A DNA stretch of 31,084 nucleotides from WHSV01 sp050694055 (GTDB taxonomy: Bacteria; Actinomycetota; CADDZG01; WHSQ01): NCBI GenBank assembly GCA_050694055.1, contig JBOGWX010000133.1, positions 1 through 31,084 on the forward strand, given 5' to 3'. The notes under the pieces were generated by a model. It was not told the DNA's origin and made no database searches. It was given only the letters and a program-made list of their open reading frames with translations. This document shows, one piece after another, positions 15,988 to 24,268 of the stretch. Both the position numbers and the translations under genes were made by a program. Position 1 is the first letter of the stretch; each line of letters begins with the position of its first letter.

Positions 15988-16386
15988 ATGGATGTCAGCG
16001 TTCCCGTGGCGATCGGGGTAGCCGGCTTCGGAGTTCTGACCGGCGTGCTCTCGGCGCTGTTCGGCGTCGGTGGAGGGCTCGTGATGGTCCCCTTCATGGT
16101 GCTCGCCCTGGGCCGCAGCCAGCACTTGGCCGAGGGCACGTCGCTCCTGGTCATCGTCCCGACGGCGGTCACCGGAATGGTCGCACACGCGCGTCGTGGT
16201 TTCGTCTCGTTCAAGCATGCCGCGATTCTCGCGGTGGGAGGCGTCGGTGGCTCCTACCTCGGCGCGCGGTTCGCGCTGACGCTCGAGGGTGATCTCCTGC
16301 AGACGATCTTCGGCGGCTTCCTGGCGATCATGGGGATACGCACCGTGATCCAGGCCCGCAAGGGCCGGGCCGGTAAGGCAGGTTAG
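15988..16386 (+). CDS. Half-size TauE/SafE (TSUP) permease, second half
   Basis: 132 residues with the same repeat signature (GVLSALFGVGGGLVMVPFM, about 19-37) and LAEGTSLLVIVPTAVTG, and about four membrane segments, ending in a basic tail. It begins four bases after the preceding half-size gene. The two halves are similar in layout but clearly diverged in sequence, so this is not a recent duplication and not a simple frameshift of one gene: each has its own start and complete repeat. Confidence 0.85.
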   Translation: MDVSVPVAIGVAGFGVLTGVLSALFGVGGGLVMVPFMVLALGRSQHLAEGTSLLVIVPTAVTGMVAHARRGFVSFKHAAILAVGGVGGSYLGARFALTLEGDLLQTIFGGFLAIMGIRTVIQARKGRAGKAG

Positions 16387-16419
16387 CCGCACGGCAAGAC
16401 CGAGCCCGCGACCAACCCG

Positions 16420-17478
16420 TCACCCGACGTGGGCGCGCGTTATCTCGGCGACGCTCGTGACCCCGAGAAGGGTCATGGCGTTGACGATCTCCGCTCGCAT
16501 GAGCTCCAGGGCGCGCCGCACGCCCTCTTCCCCCGCGGCGGCCAGCGCGTACAGGAACGGGCGTCCGACGAACACCCCCTGCGCGCCGAGCGCGAGCGCA
16601 ATGAGTACGTCGGTGCCCCGCCGTACTCCTCCATCGACAAAGACCTCACAGGTGCCGCCGGCCGCCTGAACCACCTCTTCGAGGGCGTCGATCGACGCCT
16701 GAGTGCGGTCGAGCTGGCGGCCTCCGTGATTCGAAACGACGATTCCCTCGACGCCGTGCTCGCTCGCCAGTTCGGCGTCCTCTTTCGTGAGGATGCCTTT
16801 TACCAACAACGGAACGTCGCCTGCCGCCTCTCGGATCCACGACAGATCGTCCCACGTCATTGTCTGATCGTGGAGACCGATCAGATAGTCGTTGAACTCT
16901 TCGTCGGTTGCAGTGTTCGGAAAGTTGGCGGGCCTGGCGTCATCCGGGATGGTCAGATCGTGAACGAACTCACGCTCGCGGTAGCCGGGTACCGGAAGGT
17001 CAGCCGTCACCACGATCGCGGAGTATCCCGAGGACACGGCACGCTGGACGAGTTCGGTTGCAATGGCCCGCTCCTTGTGAACGTAGAGCTGGAACCAGCG
17101 AGGACCGCTGCTCTGCTCGGCGACCTCCTCGATCGAGTATGACGACAAGGTAGACAGGCACAGTAGAGCTCCGGCCTCGCTCGATGCGCGCGCACTGGCG
17201 AGCTCGCCGTCGGGATGCGCAAGTTTGTGAAGCGCGGTCGGCGCGAAGCCTAAGGGCATCGACACTTCGGACCCAAGCATCGTGGTCGAGATGTCGACAC
17301 CAGAGACGTCGGCGAGAACCCGGGGCCGCAATCGGTGACGAGTCCAGGCGTCGATGTTGTCACGCATGGTCACCTCGTCGGCCGCACCGCCGAAGTAATA
17401 GTCGAATGCGTAGGAGGTCATCCGCTCGCGCGCAAACGATTCGAACTCATTCAGGTTCAGGATGCGCTCAAGATCCAT
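16420..17478 (-). CDS. FMN-dependent alpha-hydroxyacid oxidase/dehydrogenase
   Basis: 352 residues of the glycolate oxidase/L-lactate dehydrogenase (LldD) family, a TIM barrel with FMN. Visible sites: YYFGGAADE (27-35), MPLGFAPTALHKLAHPDGE (74-92), QLYV (130-133), VKGILT (226-231), catalytic H251 and R254 in SNHGGRQLD, and the phosphate-binding VDGGVRRGTDV plus GVFVGRPFLY. It oxidises a 2-hydroxyacid to the 2-oxoacid; the acceptor (O2 or quinone) and substrate are not deducible, lactate or glycolate being commonest. Its start overlaps the end of the precorrin-2 dehydrogenase-like gene by 11 bp, so the two are likely cotranscribed. Confidence 0.92.
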   Translation of the reverse strand: MDLERILNLNEFESFARERMTSYAFDYYFGGAADEVTMRDNIDAWTRHRLRPRVLADVSGVDISTTMLGSEVSMPLGFAPTALHKLAHPDGELASARASSEAGALLCLSTLSSYSIEEVAEQSSGPRWFQLYVHKERAIATELVQRAVSSGYSAIVVTADLPVPGYREREFVHDLTIPDDARPANFPNTATDEEFNDYLIGLHDQTMTWDDLSWIREAAGDVPLLVKGILTKEDAELASEHGVEGIVVSNHGGRQLDRTQASIDALEEVVQAAGGTCEVFVDGGVRRGTDVLIALALGAQGVFVGRPFLYALAAAGEEGVRRALELMRAEIVNAMTLLGVTSVAEITRAHVG

Positions 17479-18205
17479 GACTCTCCTGTGCGCGCGCGAT
17501 CAGCTCCTTCACAGCCGGCCGCTCACCGCGACGGAGCAACTCGAGCGGATCGGGCTCACCATTGACGATTTGCTCGAAGAAGGCTTTGCGGTCCTGGTAG
17601 GTGGGAAGCGTCGCCTTGGCCCATCCCCTGACCTCGTTGAGCATGAGGGCCAGGGTGGCGTACTCCTCACCGAAGAGCTCGGCAACCTGCTCCTTCATCC
17701 GCTTAGCGAGAGTCGGGCTCGCGCCCGCGGTCGAGATGGCGATCGCTATCGGGCCGCGGCGGACGATGGCGGGAAGGATGAAGTTGCACAACGGGGGGAC
17801 GTCGACGACGTTGACCAGCATCGAGCGCGCCTCCGCGTCAGCGTAGACGGAGATGTTGACCTCCGTGTCGGAGGTCGCCGCGACGGCCAGGAAGCAATCG
17901 TCGAGGTCGCGGCTCTCGTAGCGGCGCGCTCTCCACTCGATCGATCCCGACTCGGCCAGCTCGACGACCTCCGGGTTCGCGCGCGGAGCCACCACCCTGA
18001 CCTCGGCATCGCTTGCCAGGAGCCCCTCGATTTTCTCGAGTCCGACCGCCCCCGCACCCACTACGAGGCATCTACGTCCGCTCAGATCGATCGCCGCCAT
18101 GTAGAAGTTCGTCTCCATCATGTGGGCGACGCAGGTCTGATCACAGCGCGGGCGACGGAACTGGCACACACAGGGCTGGCCCTCGAAGCTTTCCACGTTC
18201 ATCAC
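17468..18205 (-). CDS. Precorrin-2 dehydrogenase/sirohydrochlorin ferrochelatase-like protein (Met8/CysG-N)
   Basis: 245 residues. From residue 37 on it matches Met8/CysG-N proteins: DLSGRRCLVVGAGAVGLEKIEGLL (NAD-binding Rossmann), FLAVAATSD, VNVVDVPPLCNFILPAIVRRGPIAIAISTAGASPTLAKRMKE. The family makes sirohydrochlorin and siroheme from precorrin-2. Residues 1-36 are extra and carry four cysteines spaced C-x-C-x6-C-x3-C (C12, C14, C21, C25). Those codons show the same G/C-ending bias, so the extension appears coding. Shorter starts (Met29, 30 or 36) are possible; Met36 has a GGAG 12 nt upstream. No separate uroporphyrinogen methyltransferase is nearby. Confidence 0.87.
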   Translation of the reverse strand: MMNVESFEGQPCVCQFRRPRCDQTCVAHMMETNFYMAAIDLSGRRCLVVGAGAVGLEKIEGLLASDAEVRVVAPRANPEVVELAESGSIEWRARRYESRDLDDCFLAVAATSDTEVNISVYADAEARSMLVNVVDVPPLCNFILPAIVRRGPIAIAISTAGASPTLAKRMKEQVAELFGEEYATLALMLNEVRGWAKATLPTYQDRKAFFEQIVNGEPDPLELLRRGERPAVKELIARAQESHGS

Positions 18206-18263
18206 ACGAGCCTAAATGGGGTTTGAATACGAGATCTAGACGCTCGACGAAAGGTGGCAGGGC

Positions 18264-18893
18264 TTGGGGCACACCGACTTCGATCCCGAGGAGTTCAAGG
18301 GGCGCGAGGGCTACTTCCTGTTGACCTCTCTGGTGGTACCTCGCCCTATCGCCTGGGTCTCGACGATGTCGCCGGAGGGGGTGCGCAACGTTGCGCCCCA
18401 CAGCTACTTCAATGCGATCTCCAGCAATCCGCTGGTCGTCCACTTCACCTCGACGGGAGTCAAGGACACGTTGCGCAACGTGCGGGCGACGCAAGAGTTC
18501 GTGGTCAACATCGTGAGCGCGTCCGTCGCCGAGCAGATGAATCTCACGGCAGCAGACTTTCCTCCGGACGAGGACGAGTTCGCCTGGGCAAACCTTGGAG
18601 ACGAACCCTCGAAGTCCGTGCGCCCGCCGCGCGTCGCGCGCGCTGCTGGTGCCTTCGAGTGCACGCTCAATCGCATCGTCAGCATCGGTAACGGCCACAT
18701 GGTGTTCGGCGACGTGCGCAATGTTGTGGTGGACGAAGCCATCATGCGAGACGGTCGCGTGGTGCCCGAGCTTCTCGACCCCATCGGCCGCCTGGGTGGG
18801 TCCTGGTACACGCGCGCGGCGAACGGCCTCTTCAAGATGAAACGCCCGACGTGGGAGAGCGTGAGATCCGACGCGGGCGAGGACGCGGGTTGA
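18264..18893 (+). CDS. Flavin reductase-like domain protein
   Basis: 209 residues with a TTG start preceded by AAGGTGG. The flavin reductase-like (split-barrel FMN-binding) domain is seen in RPIAWVSTMSPEGVRNVAPHSYFNAISSNPLVVHF and NVRATQEFVVNIVS, followed by a lid region (EFAWANLG) and GHMVFGDVRNV. Such proteins bind FMN and use NAD(P)H to reduce it, or act as standalone flavoproteins. The partner monooxygenase is not obvious in the window. It is divergent from the Met8-like gene with 58 bp between. Confidence 0.88.
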   Translation: MGHTDFDPEEFKGREGYFLLTSLVVPRPIAWVSTMSPEGVRNVAPHSYFNAISSNPLVVHFTSTGVKDTLRNVRATQEFVVNIVSASVAEQMNLTAADFPPDEDEFAWANLGDEPSKSVRPPRVARAAGAFECTLNRIVSIGNGHMVFGDVRNVVVDEAIMRDGRVVPELLDPIGRLGGSWYTRAANGLFKMKRPTWESVRSDAGEDAG

Positions 18894-19147
18894 CCGCGTC
18901 CTCGGTGGCCTTCTCTAGGAGCCGGCACCGCCTGTGACCCGCGGCAGTCGCCGAAGCAACCACCGTCGACCTGGAGCTGTCGCCGACCCCCACTGTGGTG
19001 TCCGCTCGCAGTCTCTTAGCGTGATGGTTCGCCGCCGGAGCGCGCGTCCCTTCAAATCAGCGACGAAAGTTGGCGGGATCGGCAATGAGTTATGAAAGCA
19101 TCCTCATGATGCGCGTAACCGAGGTCCTGAGGAAAGGGTGGCCGGTC
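18894..19147. other. Intergenic stretch without recognised element
   Basis: I see no RNA gene, palindrome with operator character or terminator with a T-run here. The right part (19070-19147) is an in-frame upstream extension of the SRPBCC gene with TTG 19070 and ATG 19085 as alternative starts, so the truly non-coding part may be only 18894-19069. Confidence 0.5.
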
Positions 19148-19603
19148 GTGGTCGAGCTCGCCGAGACGATGCCCGGCCCCCCCGATACGGTGTGGCGGCT
19201 CATCACGGATTGGGAGAACCAGAGCGACTGGATGCTCGAGGCCACGGACTTCGTCGTCACGTCCCCGCACCGGGAGGGACCCGGCGTCACGGCCGAGGCG
19301 ACCATCCGAATCGGCGGGATCACCACGCGCGACAGTGTCGAGGTCGTGGCATGGGAGCCCGAGAAGTTGCTCGGCATCGAGCACGGGGGTTGGGTGTCGG
19401 GCCGGGGCGAGATCCATTTGACCCCCCTCGGCTCCGACCGCACTCACGTCTTCTGGATCGAAACCCTGTATCCGCCCCTGGGTGTTGCGGGGGCGCTGGG
19501 CCTGGCCGCGTTCAAACCACTCATGGCACGCATCTTCAAGCGCGACCTGCGCGTCCTCCAGGGCCTGGTGCGAGCCGCGTCGAAAACACCCCGTCCTCGA
19601 TAG
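19148..19603 (+). CDS. SRPBCC (START/polyketide cyclase-like) family protein
   Basis: 151 residues from GTG 19148, which has AGGAAAGG upstream at about 10 nt and begins where the domain begins (VVELAETMPGPPDTVWRLITDWENQSDWM). Residues fit the SRPBCC helix-grip fold, with a hydrophobic ligand cavity and a C-terminal helix (LAAFKPLMARIFKRDLRVLQGLVRAAS). The family includes polyketide cyclases and the CoxG protein of molybdenum hydroxylase clusters. It ends 7 bp from the convergent large hydroxylase subunit gene; a CoxG-like role is possible but unproven. Ligand unknown. Confidence 0.78.
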   Translation: MVELAETMPGPPDTVWRLITDWENQSDWMLEATDFVVTSPHREGPGVTAEATIRIGGITTRDSVEVVAWEPEKLLGIEHGGWVSGRGEIHLTPLGSDRTHVFWIETLYPPLGVAGALGLAAFKPLMARIFKRDLRVLQGLVRAASKTPRPR

Positions 19604-19610
19604 CCGCTGC

Positions 19611-21857
19611 CTAGCCGCTCCTGCTCAGGACCCTCCACACTTTCTCCGGCGTCACCGGCAGGTCGATGCCTTCGTCACGACCTTCGAGCGCGTCGACGAT
19701 CGCGTTGACTATCGCAGGCGGCGTGCCGATGCAGCCGGCCTCCCCGGCTCCCTTGGTCCCCAGAGGCACGTTGGGGTTGGGCGTCACCGTGCCGCCCAGG
19801 ACGAGCTCCGGAAGCTCGGTGGCCGTGGGCAGCGAGTAGTCCATCAACGAGCTCATCAGCGGCTGGCCGTAGCCGTCGTAGACCACGTGCTCGTAGAGCG
19901 CCTGCCCGATCCCCTGCATGATCGAGCCCACGACCTGTCCCTCGACCAGCTTGGGGTTGACGACCTTCCCGCAGTCGTCGACCGCGACGAGCTCGAGGAG
20001 TGAGATGTCACCGGTCTCACGGTCGATCTCGACGACCGCGACGTAGGTTCCGAAGGGAAAGGCCTGCGGGGGGCCGAACTCCGCCTCGGCCGCCAGCGCG
20101 CGGTCGCCGGCGAGCTCGCCCAGTGCGACCGAGCGCTCCGTCCCCGCCACGGTGAAGCTCCCCGCACCGTAGCGGAGGTCCACTTCAGCCACCTCGAGGC
20201 GCTCGCAGGCGCGCCGGCGCGCTTCGTCCAGCACCTCCAACGAGGCCCGGTGCAGGGACGAGCCGCCGACCTGCATGCTGCGCGATCCGAAGGTGCCGAC
20301 CCCGACGGGCACCTCATCGGTGTCGCCCTGGATCACGCGTACGCGCTCTAGCTCGAGGTCGAGCGCGCTCGCCACGACCTGTGCAAAGGCGGTCGCGTGT
20401 CCCTGTCCCTGCGAGGTGGCGCCGGAGCGCGCCACGACGGTTCCGTCCTGCTCGATCGTGACCGATCCGAACTCGGTGCTCCCGGGCTGTCCGCCCGAGC
20501 GTTCGAGATAGCTCGCGATGCCGATGCCGAGCAAGGCGGAGTCCCCACGGACGCGACGTCGACGCTGCTCGGCTCGTAGCTCGTCGTAGCCGGCGAGCTT
20601 CAGCGCGAGCCGCAGCGCGGCGGCGTAATCGCCCGAATCGTAGAGCGCGCCGGTGGGCGATTCGTAGGGGAACTCGCCGGCGTCTATGAAGTTTCGCAGT
20701 CGCAGCTCGGCCGGGTCCTTCCCGAGCCTCCACGCCAGGCGATCGAGCGAGCGTTCGAGCGCGTAGGCGGCCTCGGGCCGACCCGCTCCCCGGTACGAGG
20801 CAGCAGGGGTCGTGTTGGTCACGATCGATCGCACCCGCACGTACAGCCGCGGGATTCGGTAGGGGCCCGAGAGCATCCATCCGGTCATGGACGCGATGAA
20901 CTCTCCGGTGTGTGGATAGGCGCCGATATCGGCGTCGATGAGGGCCTCGAGGGCCAGCAGCCGGCCCTCTTGGTCCGCCGCCAGCCTCAGTCGTTGGGTC
21001 TGGCCGCGCCCGTGAGTCGCCCCCGCGAACGCCTCGCGCCGGTCCTCGATCCAGCGCACCGGACGGGCGAGCGCGCGGGCGAGGTGCGCCACCACGAGGT
21101 ACTCGGGATAGGTCTGACTCTTGGCCCCGAAGGCACCGCCGACGTGGGGCACGATCACCCTGACTCGCTCGGCGTCCATGCCGAGCGCCCGGGCCAGCGA
21201 GCGACGAAGTCGCTGGGGGGCCTGGTGCGAGACGTGCACCGTGATGTCGTCGCCCTCCGGAACCACCAGGATGGCGCGCGCCTCGATCGAGGTGGGGCAG
21301 AGCCGCTCGTTGCGGAGGTCCGTCTGAACGACGACCGGGGCGGTTTTCATGACGTCGTCGACCGCCGCGCCGTACTCCCTGACCGCGACGACGTTCGACC
21401 TCGGTTCGAAGAGCATCACCGCGTCGCTCGCAGCAGAGCCCGGATCCACGATCGCCTCGAGGGCCTCGATCTCGGGCACGACGAGCTCCGCGCCATCCTC
21501 CGCGGCATAGCGATCGGCGGCCACAACTACGGCCACGGGCTGGCCCGCGTAGCGCACGCGCGCGCGGGCCAGCGAGGGCCAGGACATCTCGACGGGGACC
21601 TCGGAGCGAGGCGGGACGGGGGTGTCGGGGAGACCCGGGAGGTCGCCTGCGGAGTACGCACCCGCGACGCCCGGGACGCGCCTCGCGGCCGCGACATCGA
21701 CGGAGGTCAGCACCCCGTGAGCCTCGAAGCTCCGCACGAACGAGGCCTCGAGACAGCCGGGCACCGTGAAGTCGGCGACGTAGGGGTGGAGGCCCGCGAC
21801 GAGCCCGCGATCCTCGGCCCTCGGCGGGCTCTGGCCCACAAAGCTCCGCTCGCCCAC
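19611..21857 (-). CDS. Molybdenum hydroxylase large subunit (xanthine dehydrogenase family, form II CoxL-like)
   Basis: 748 residues with the N-terminal aldehyde oxidase a/b hammerhead and C-terminal molybdopterin-binding domains. The cofactor loop GGAFGAK (240-246), active-site loop SYRGAGR (354-360) and catalytic glutamate in KGAGEAG (E706) are intact. SYRGAGR corresponds to the form II AYRGAGR signature; the AYxCSFR loop of true CO dehydrogenase is absent. The enzyme should hydroxylate an aromatic heterocycle, purine or aldehyde using water; the substrate is unknown. GTG start at 21857 after GGGAGGAG. It is transcribed divergently from its FAD and Fe-S partner genes, with a LacI-type operator between them. 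Confidence 0.93.
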   Translation of the reverse strand: MGERSFVGQSPPRAEDRGLVAGLHPYVADFTVPGCLEASFVRSFEAHGVLTSVDVAAARRVPGVAGAYSAGDLPGLPDTPVPPRSEVPVEMSWPSLARARVRYAGQPVAVVVAADRYAAEDGAELVVPEIEALEAIVDPGSAASDAVMLFEPRSNVVAVREYGAAVDDVMKTAPVVVQTDLRNERLCPTSIEARAILVVPEGDDITVHVSHQAPQRLRRSLARALGMDAERVRVIVPHVGGAFGAKSQTYPEYLVVAHLARALARPVRWIEDRREAFAGATHGRGQTQRLRLAADQEGRLLALEALIDADIGAYPHTGEFIASMTGWMLSGPYRIPRLYVRVRSIVTNTTPAASYRGAGRPEAAYALERSLDRLAWRLGKDPAELRLRNFIDAGEFPYESPTGALYDSGDYAAALRLALKLAGYDELRAEQRRRRVRGDSALLGIGIASYLERSGGQPGSTEFGSVTIEQDGTVVARSGATSQGQGHATAFAQVVASALDLELERVRVIQGDTDEVPVGVGTFGSRSMQVGGSSLHRASLEVLDEARRRACERLEVAEVDLRYGAGSFTVAGTERSVALGELAGDRALAAEAEFGPPQAFPFGTYVAVVEIDRETGDISLLELVAVDDCGKVVNPKLVEGQVVGSIMQGIGQALYEHVVYDGYGQPLMSSLMDYSLPTATELPELVLGGTVTPNPNVPLGTKGAGEAGCIGTPPAIVNAIVDALEGRDEGIDLPVTPEKVWRVLSRSG

Positions 21858-21893
21858 TCGCTCCTCCCACTCTGTAGGACTTGCCCGGTCTGG

Positions 21894-21908
21894 CGCAATC
21901 GTTTGCAG
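21894..21908. promoter_or_regulatory. LacI-type operator A in divergent hydroxylase promoter
   Basis: CGCAATCGTTTGCAG fits TGNAANCGNTTNCA at all fixed positions except the first T (C here). It is nearly identical to sites B and C. On the minus strand a TATAGT hexamer (21911-21916) lies just upstream of it relative to transcription of the large subunit. On the plus strand TAGGAT (21915-21920) follows and could be the -10 of the FAD subunit gene, placing the operator over the promoter of both. Confidence 0.8.
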
Positions 21909-21929
21909 CGACTATAGGATACCGGCGCG

Positions 21930-22790
21930 ATGAAGCCGAGCCCCTTCGAATATCTGGCCCCCACCGACCTCGCCCAGGCCCTGGCCGCGCTCGCCGAGCA
22001 CGGAGCCGAGGCCAAGGTCCTCGCCGGGGGTCAAAGCCTCGTGCCGGCGATGAACTTTCGGCTCGCCACCCCCTCCGTGCTGGTGGATCTCAACCGCGTG
22101 GGCGGCTTGGATGACATCCGGCGGGACGGCGACGAGCTGGTGATCGGGGCGCTCGTGCGCCACGGCGACCTCGAGGTGACGACGACCGAGGACGCCACGG
22201 CGACGCTGCTGGCGCGCATGTCTCGTCTCGTCGGTCACCTCCCGATTCGCCTGCGGGGCACCTTCGCGGGCAGTCTCGCCCATGCGGACCCGGCGGCGGA
22301 GTGGTGCATGCTCGCGCGGGCCCTCGACGCTACGGTCGTCGCCCGCAGCGTCGCCGGGGAGCGCAGCATCCCGGCGGCGGAGCTCTTCGAGGGGCTCTTC
22401 ACCACCGCTCTGGCGGTCGACGAGATCATCACCGAGGTGCGCCTTCCCCTCCTCGGGAGAACCGGCACCGGCTTTCGCGAAAAGAGCCAGACCGCAGGCG
22501 ATTTCGCCACGGTGGCGACCGTCGCCACGATCGCGCGGGACGACGGCGTGGTCGCCGACACGAGGATCGGTATCGCGGGCGCGGGCTCGACGCCGGTGCG
22601 AGCGACGCGCGCCGAGTCCCTGTTGACCGGGAACGAGCCGACTCCCGACGCGCTGGCGGCGGCCGCTCGGGCGGCGGCCGAGGACGTCGATCCCGTCTCC
22701 GACGCGCAGGCTTCGAGCGACTACCGGAGGCGGCTCGCCGAGGTCCTGACGAGGAGATCGCTCGAGGACGCGCTCGAGGCGGTCTCGTGA
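21930..22790 (+). CDS. Molybdenum hydroxylase FAD-binding (medium) subunit, CoxM-like
   Basis: 286 residues of the FAD-binding subunit of xanthine dehydrogenase/CO dehydrogenase-type enzymes. The FAD pyrophosphate loop AGGQSLVPAMNFRLA (32-46) and the second motif RGTFAGSLAHADPAAE (109-124) are intact; the C-terminal CO_deh_flav_C domain follows (from about 175). It passes electrons from the [2Fe-2S] subunit to the final acceptor. The ATG lies only about 10 bases after a TAGGAT box, so the transcript may be nearly leaderless. Its stop overlaps the next start (GTGA), so translation is coupled to the Fe-S subunit. Confidence 0.93.
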   Translation: MKPSPFEYLAPTDLAQALAALAEHGAEAKVLAGGQSLVPAMNFRLATPSVLVDLNRVGGLDDIRRDGDELVIGALVRHGDLEVTTTEDATATLLARMSRLVGHLPIRLRGTFAGSLAHADPAAEWCMLARALDATVVARSVAGERSIPAAELFEGLFTTALAVDEIITEVRLPLLGRTGTGFREKSQTAGDFATVATVATIARDDGVVADTRIGIAGAGSTPVRATRAESLLTGNEPTPDALAAAARAAAEDVDPVSDAQASSDYRRRLAEVLTRRSLEDALEAVS

Positions 22791-23263
22791 CGGCGGTGAC
22801 TCTGCTGGTCAACGGGCGCGAGCACCGGGTGGACGTCGAGCCCCGTCGCACCCTCGCCGACGCCCTCAGGGAGGAGCTCGGCCTGCACGGAACACATCTC
22901 GGATGTGAGCACGGCGTGTGCGGAGCCTGCACCGTGCTCGTCGACGGTGATCCGACGCGCGCCTGCCTGGTCTTCGCGGTGCAATGCGAGGGCGCTCGCA
23001 TTACGACCATCGAGGGTCTGGCGAACCACGGCGCTTTGCATCCGGTGCAGCAAGCATTCATCGACAACTTCGGGCTGCAGTGTGGTTTCTGCACCCCGGG
23101 CTTCATCATGCTGGCGGCCGGAGCGCTCGCGTCGAAACCGGACATGGACGATGCCGACATCGTGGAGCTGCTCTCCTCCAACCTCTGCCGCTGCACGGGA
23201 TACCGGAGCATCATCGCCGCAGTCAAACAGGCGGCCGCAGAGCTCCGAACCTCGAGTTCCTGA
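22787..23263 (+). CDS. Molybdenum hydroxylase [2Fe-2S] (small) subunit, CoxS-like
   Basis: 158 residues from a GTG overlapping the preceding stop. The N-terminal plant-type ferredoxin domain has C40, C45, C48 and C60 (GCEHGVCGACTVLVDG), and the C-terminal domain has C99, C102 (QCGFCTPG), C134 and C136 (CRCTGY). Both [2Fe-2S] clusters are thus complete. It links the molybdenum centre of the large subunit to the FAD subunit. The gene ends 30 bp before the convergent E1 beta gene. Confidence 0.95.
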   Translation: MTAVTLLVNGREHRVDVEPRRTLADALREELGLHGTHLGCEHGVCGACTVLVDGDPTRACLVFAVQCEGARITTIEGLANHGALHPVQQAFIDNFGLQCGFCTPGFIMLAAGALASKPDMDDADIVELLSSNLCRCTGYRSIIAAVKQAAAELRTSSS

Positions 23264-23293
23264 ACTCTGGAGAAGTCCGTTCCCGGAGCACGA

Positions 23294-24268
23294 CTACTGC
23301 TCTCTGACCACGGTGTCGACGATGCGTTGCACCGACGGGATGGTCGCGTCCTCGAGCGCCTCCGCGGCGGGCAGCGGCACATGCGGCGTGGTGACGCGCA
23401 CGATCGGACCGTCGAGGTCGTAAAACGCCTCCTCGGCGATGATCGAGGAGATCTCGGCTCCCCATCCGCACAGGCGAGGATTCTCCTCGACCGTGAAGAC
23501 CCGGCCCGTGGCGCGCACGGCATCGAGAACGGTGGTCACATCGAGCGGCACGAGCGAGCGCAAATCGACCACCCTGCAACCGATGTCGTGCTCGGCGCGC
23601 AGCCGTTCCGCCGCCTCGATGGCCTTCGGCACCATGGCCGCAAGCGCGATGAGGGCGACGTCGTCGCCGGCGCCGTGTACCACGGCTCGGCCCAGTGCAT
23701 CGACGTGCTCACCGTCGGGAACTTCGCCCTTCGTGGCGTACAGCGACTTCGCCTCGAGGAAGACGACGGGGTCGTCGTCCCGAATCGACGCGGCGAGCAG
23801 CCCTTTGACGTCGGCCGGGCTCGACGGGGCCACGACCTTGAGGCCGGGGACGGCCATGGCCCAGTTCTCGATCGCCTGGCTGTGCTGAGCCCCGAATCGC
23901 AAGCCACCCCCGTTCGCGCTGCGAAGCACCAGCGGCAGGGTCACCTGTCCGTTCGTCATGTAACGCGTCTTGGCGATCTGGTTCGCGACGATGTCCCAGC
24001 AAGTCGCAAAGAAGTCGGAGAACATGATCTCCCCTACGGGACGCAGGCCGGCCATCGCCGCGCCCATCACCGCCCCGACGATCGCTTCCTCGCTGATCGG
24101 TGTATCGCGCACTCGCCGGGGGCCGAAGGTCTCGAGCAGACCGCCGGTCGTCTTGAACACGCCGCCCGCGGCGGCGACGTCCTCACCGATGAAGTAGACG
24201 CTTTCGTCGCGCTTCATCTCCTGCGCGAGGCCGGCCGCGACCGCGTCCCTGTAGGTCAGTTCCGCCAC
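23294..24268 (-). CDS. 2-oxoacid dehydrogenase-type E1 component, beta subunit
   Basis: 324 residues of the transketolase-like pyrimidine-binding plus C-terminal domains (PdhB/AcoB/BkdB-type). Seen: MAELTYRDAVAAGLAQEM start, FIGEDVA, the thiamine-activating Glu in ISEEAIVG, RFGAQHSQ, APSSPADVKGLL, and the C-terminal FTVEEN and AEEAFYDLDGPIVRV. It forms an alpha2-beta2 thiamine diphosphate enzyme with the preceding gene, which it overlaps by 13 bp. The substrate (pyruvate, acetoin, branched-chain or other 2-oxoacid) cannot be fixed from sequence alone. Confidence 0.93.
   Translation of the reverse strand: MAELTYRDAVAAGLAQEMKRDESVYFIGEDVAAAGGVFKTTGGLLETFGPRRVRDTPISEEAIVGAVMGAAMAGLRPVGEIMFSDFFATCWDIVANQIAKTRYMTNGQVTLPLVLRSANGGGLRFGAQHSQAIENWAMAVPGLKVVAPSSPADVKGLLAASIRDDDPVVFLEAKSLYATKGEVPDGEHVDALGRAVVHGAGDDVALIALAAMVPKAIEAAERLRAEHDIGCRVVDLRSLVPLDVTTVLDAVRATGRVFTVEENPRLCGWGAEISSIIAEEAFYDLDGPIVRVTTPHVPLPAAEALEDATIPSVQRIVDTVVREQ

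Noticed and set aside
15612..16386. Single TSUP permease broken by a frameshift (pseudogene)
   Set aside because: Each half has its own start, a complete repeat and a stop with a short gap; a single indel would not create this arrangement.
19611..21857. True CO dehydrogenase (CoxL form I)
   Set aside because: The active-site loop is SYRGAGR, not AYxCSFR, so CO oxidation is not supported.
20314..21870. 518-codon minus-strand frame overlapping the hydroxylase large subunit
   Set aside because: Arg/Gly-rich out-of-frame shadow of the large subunit gene; no motif.
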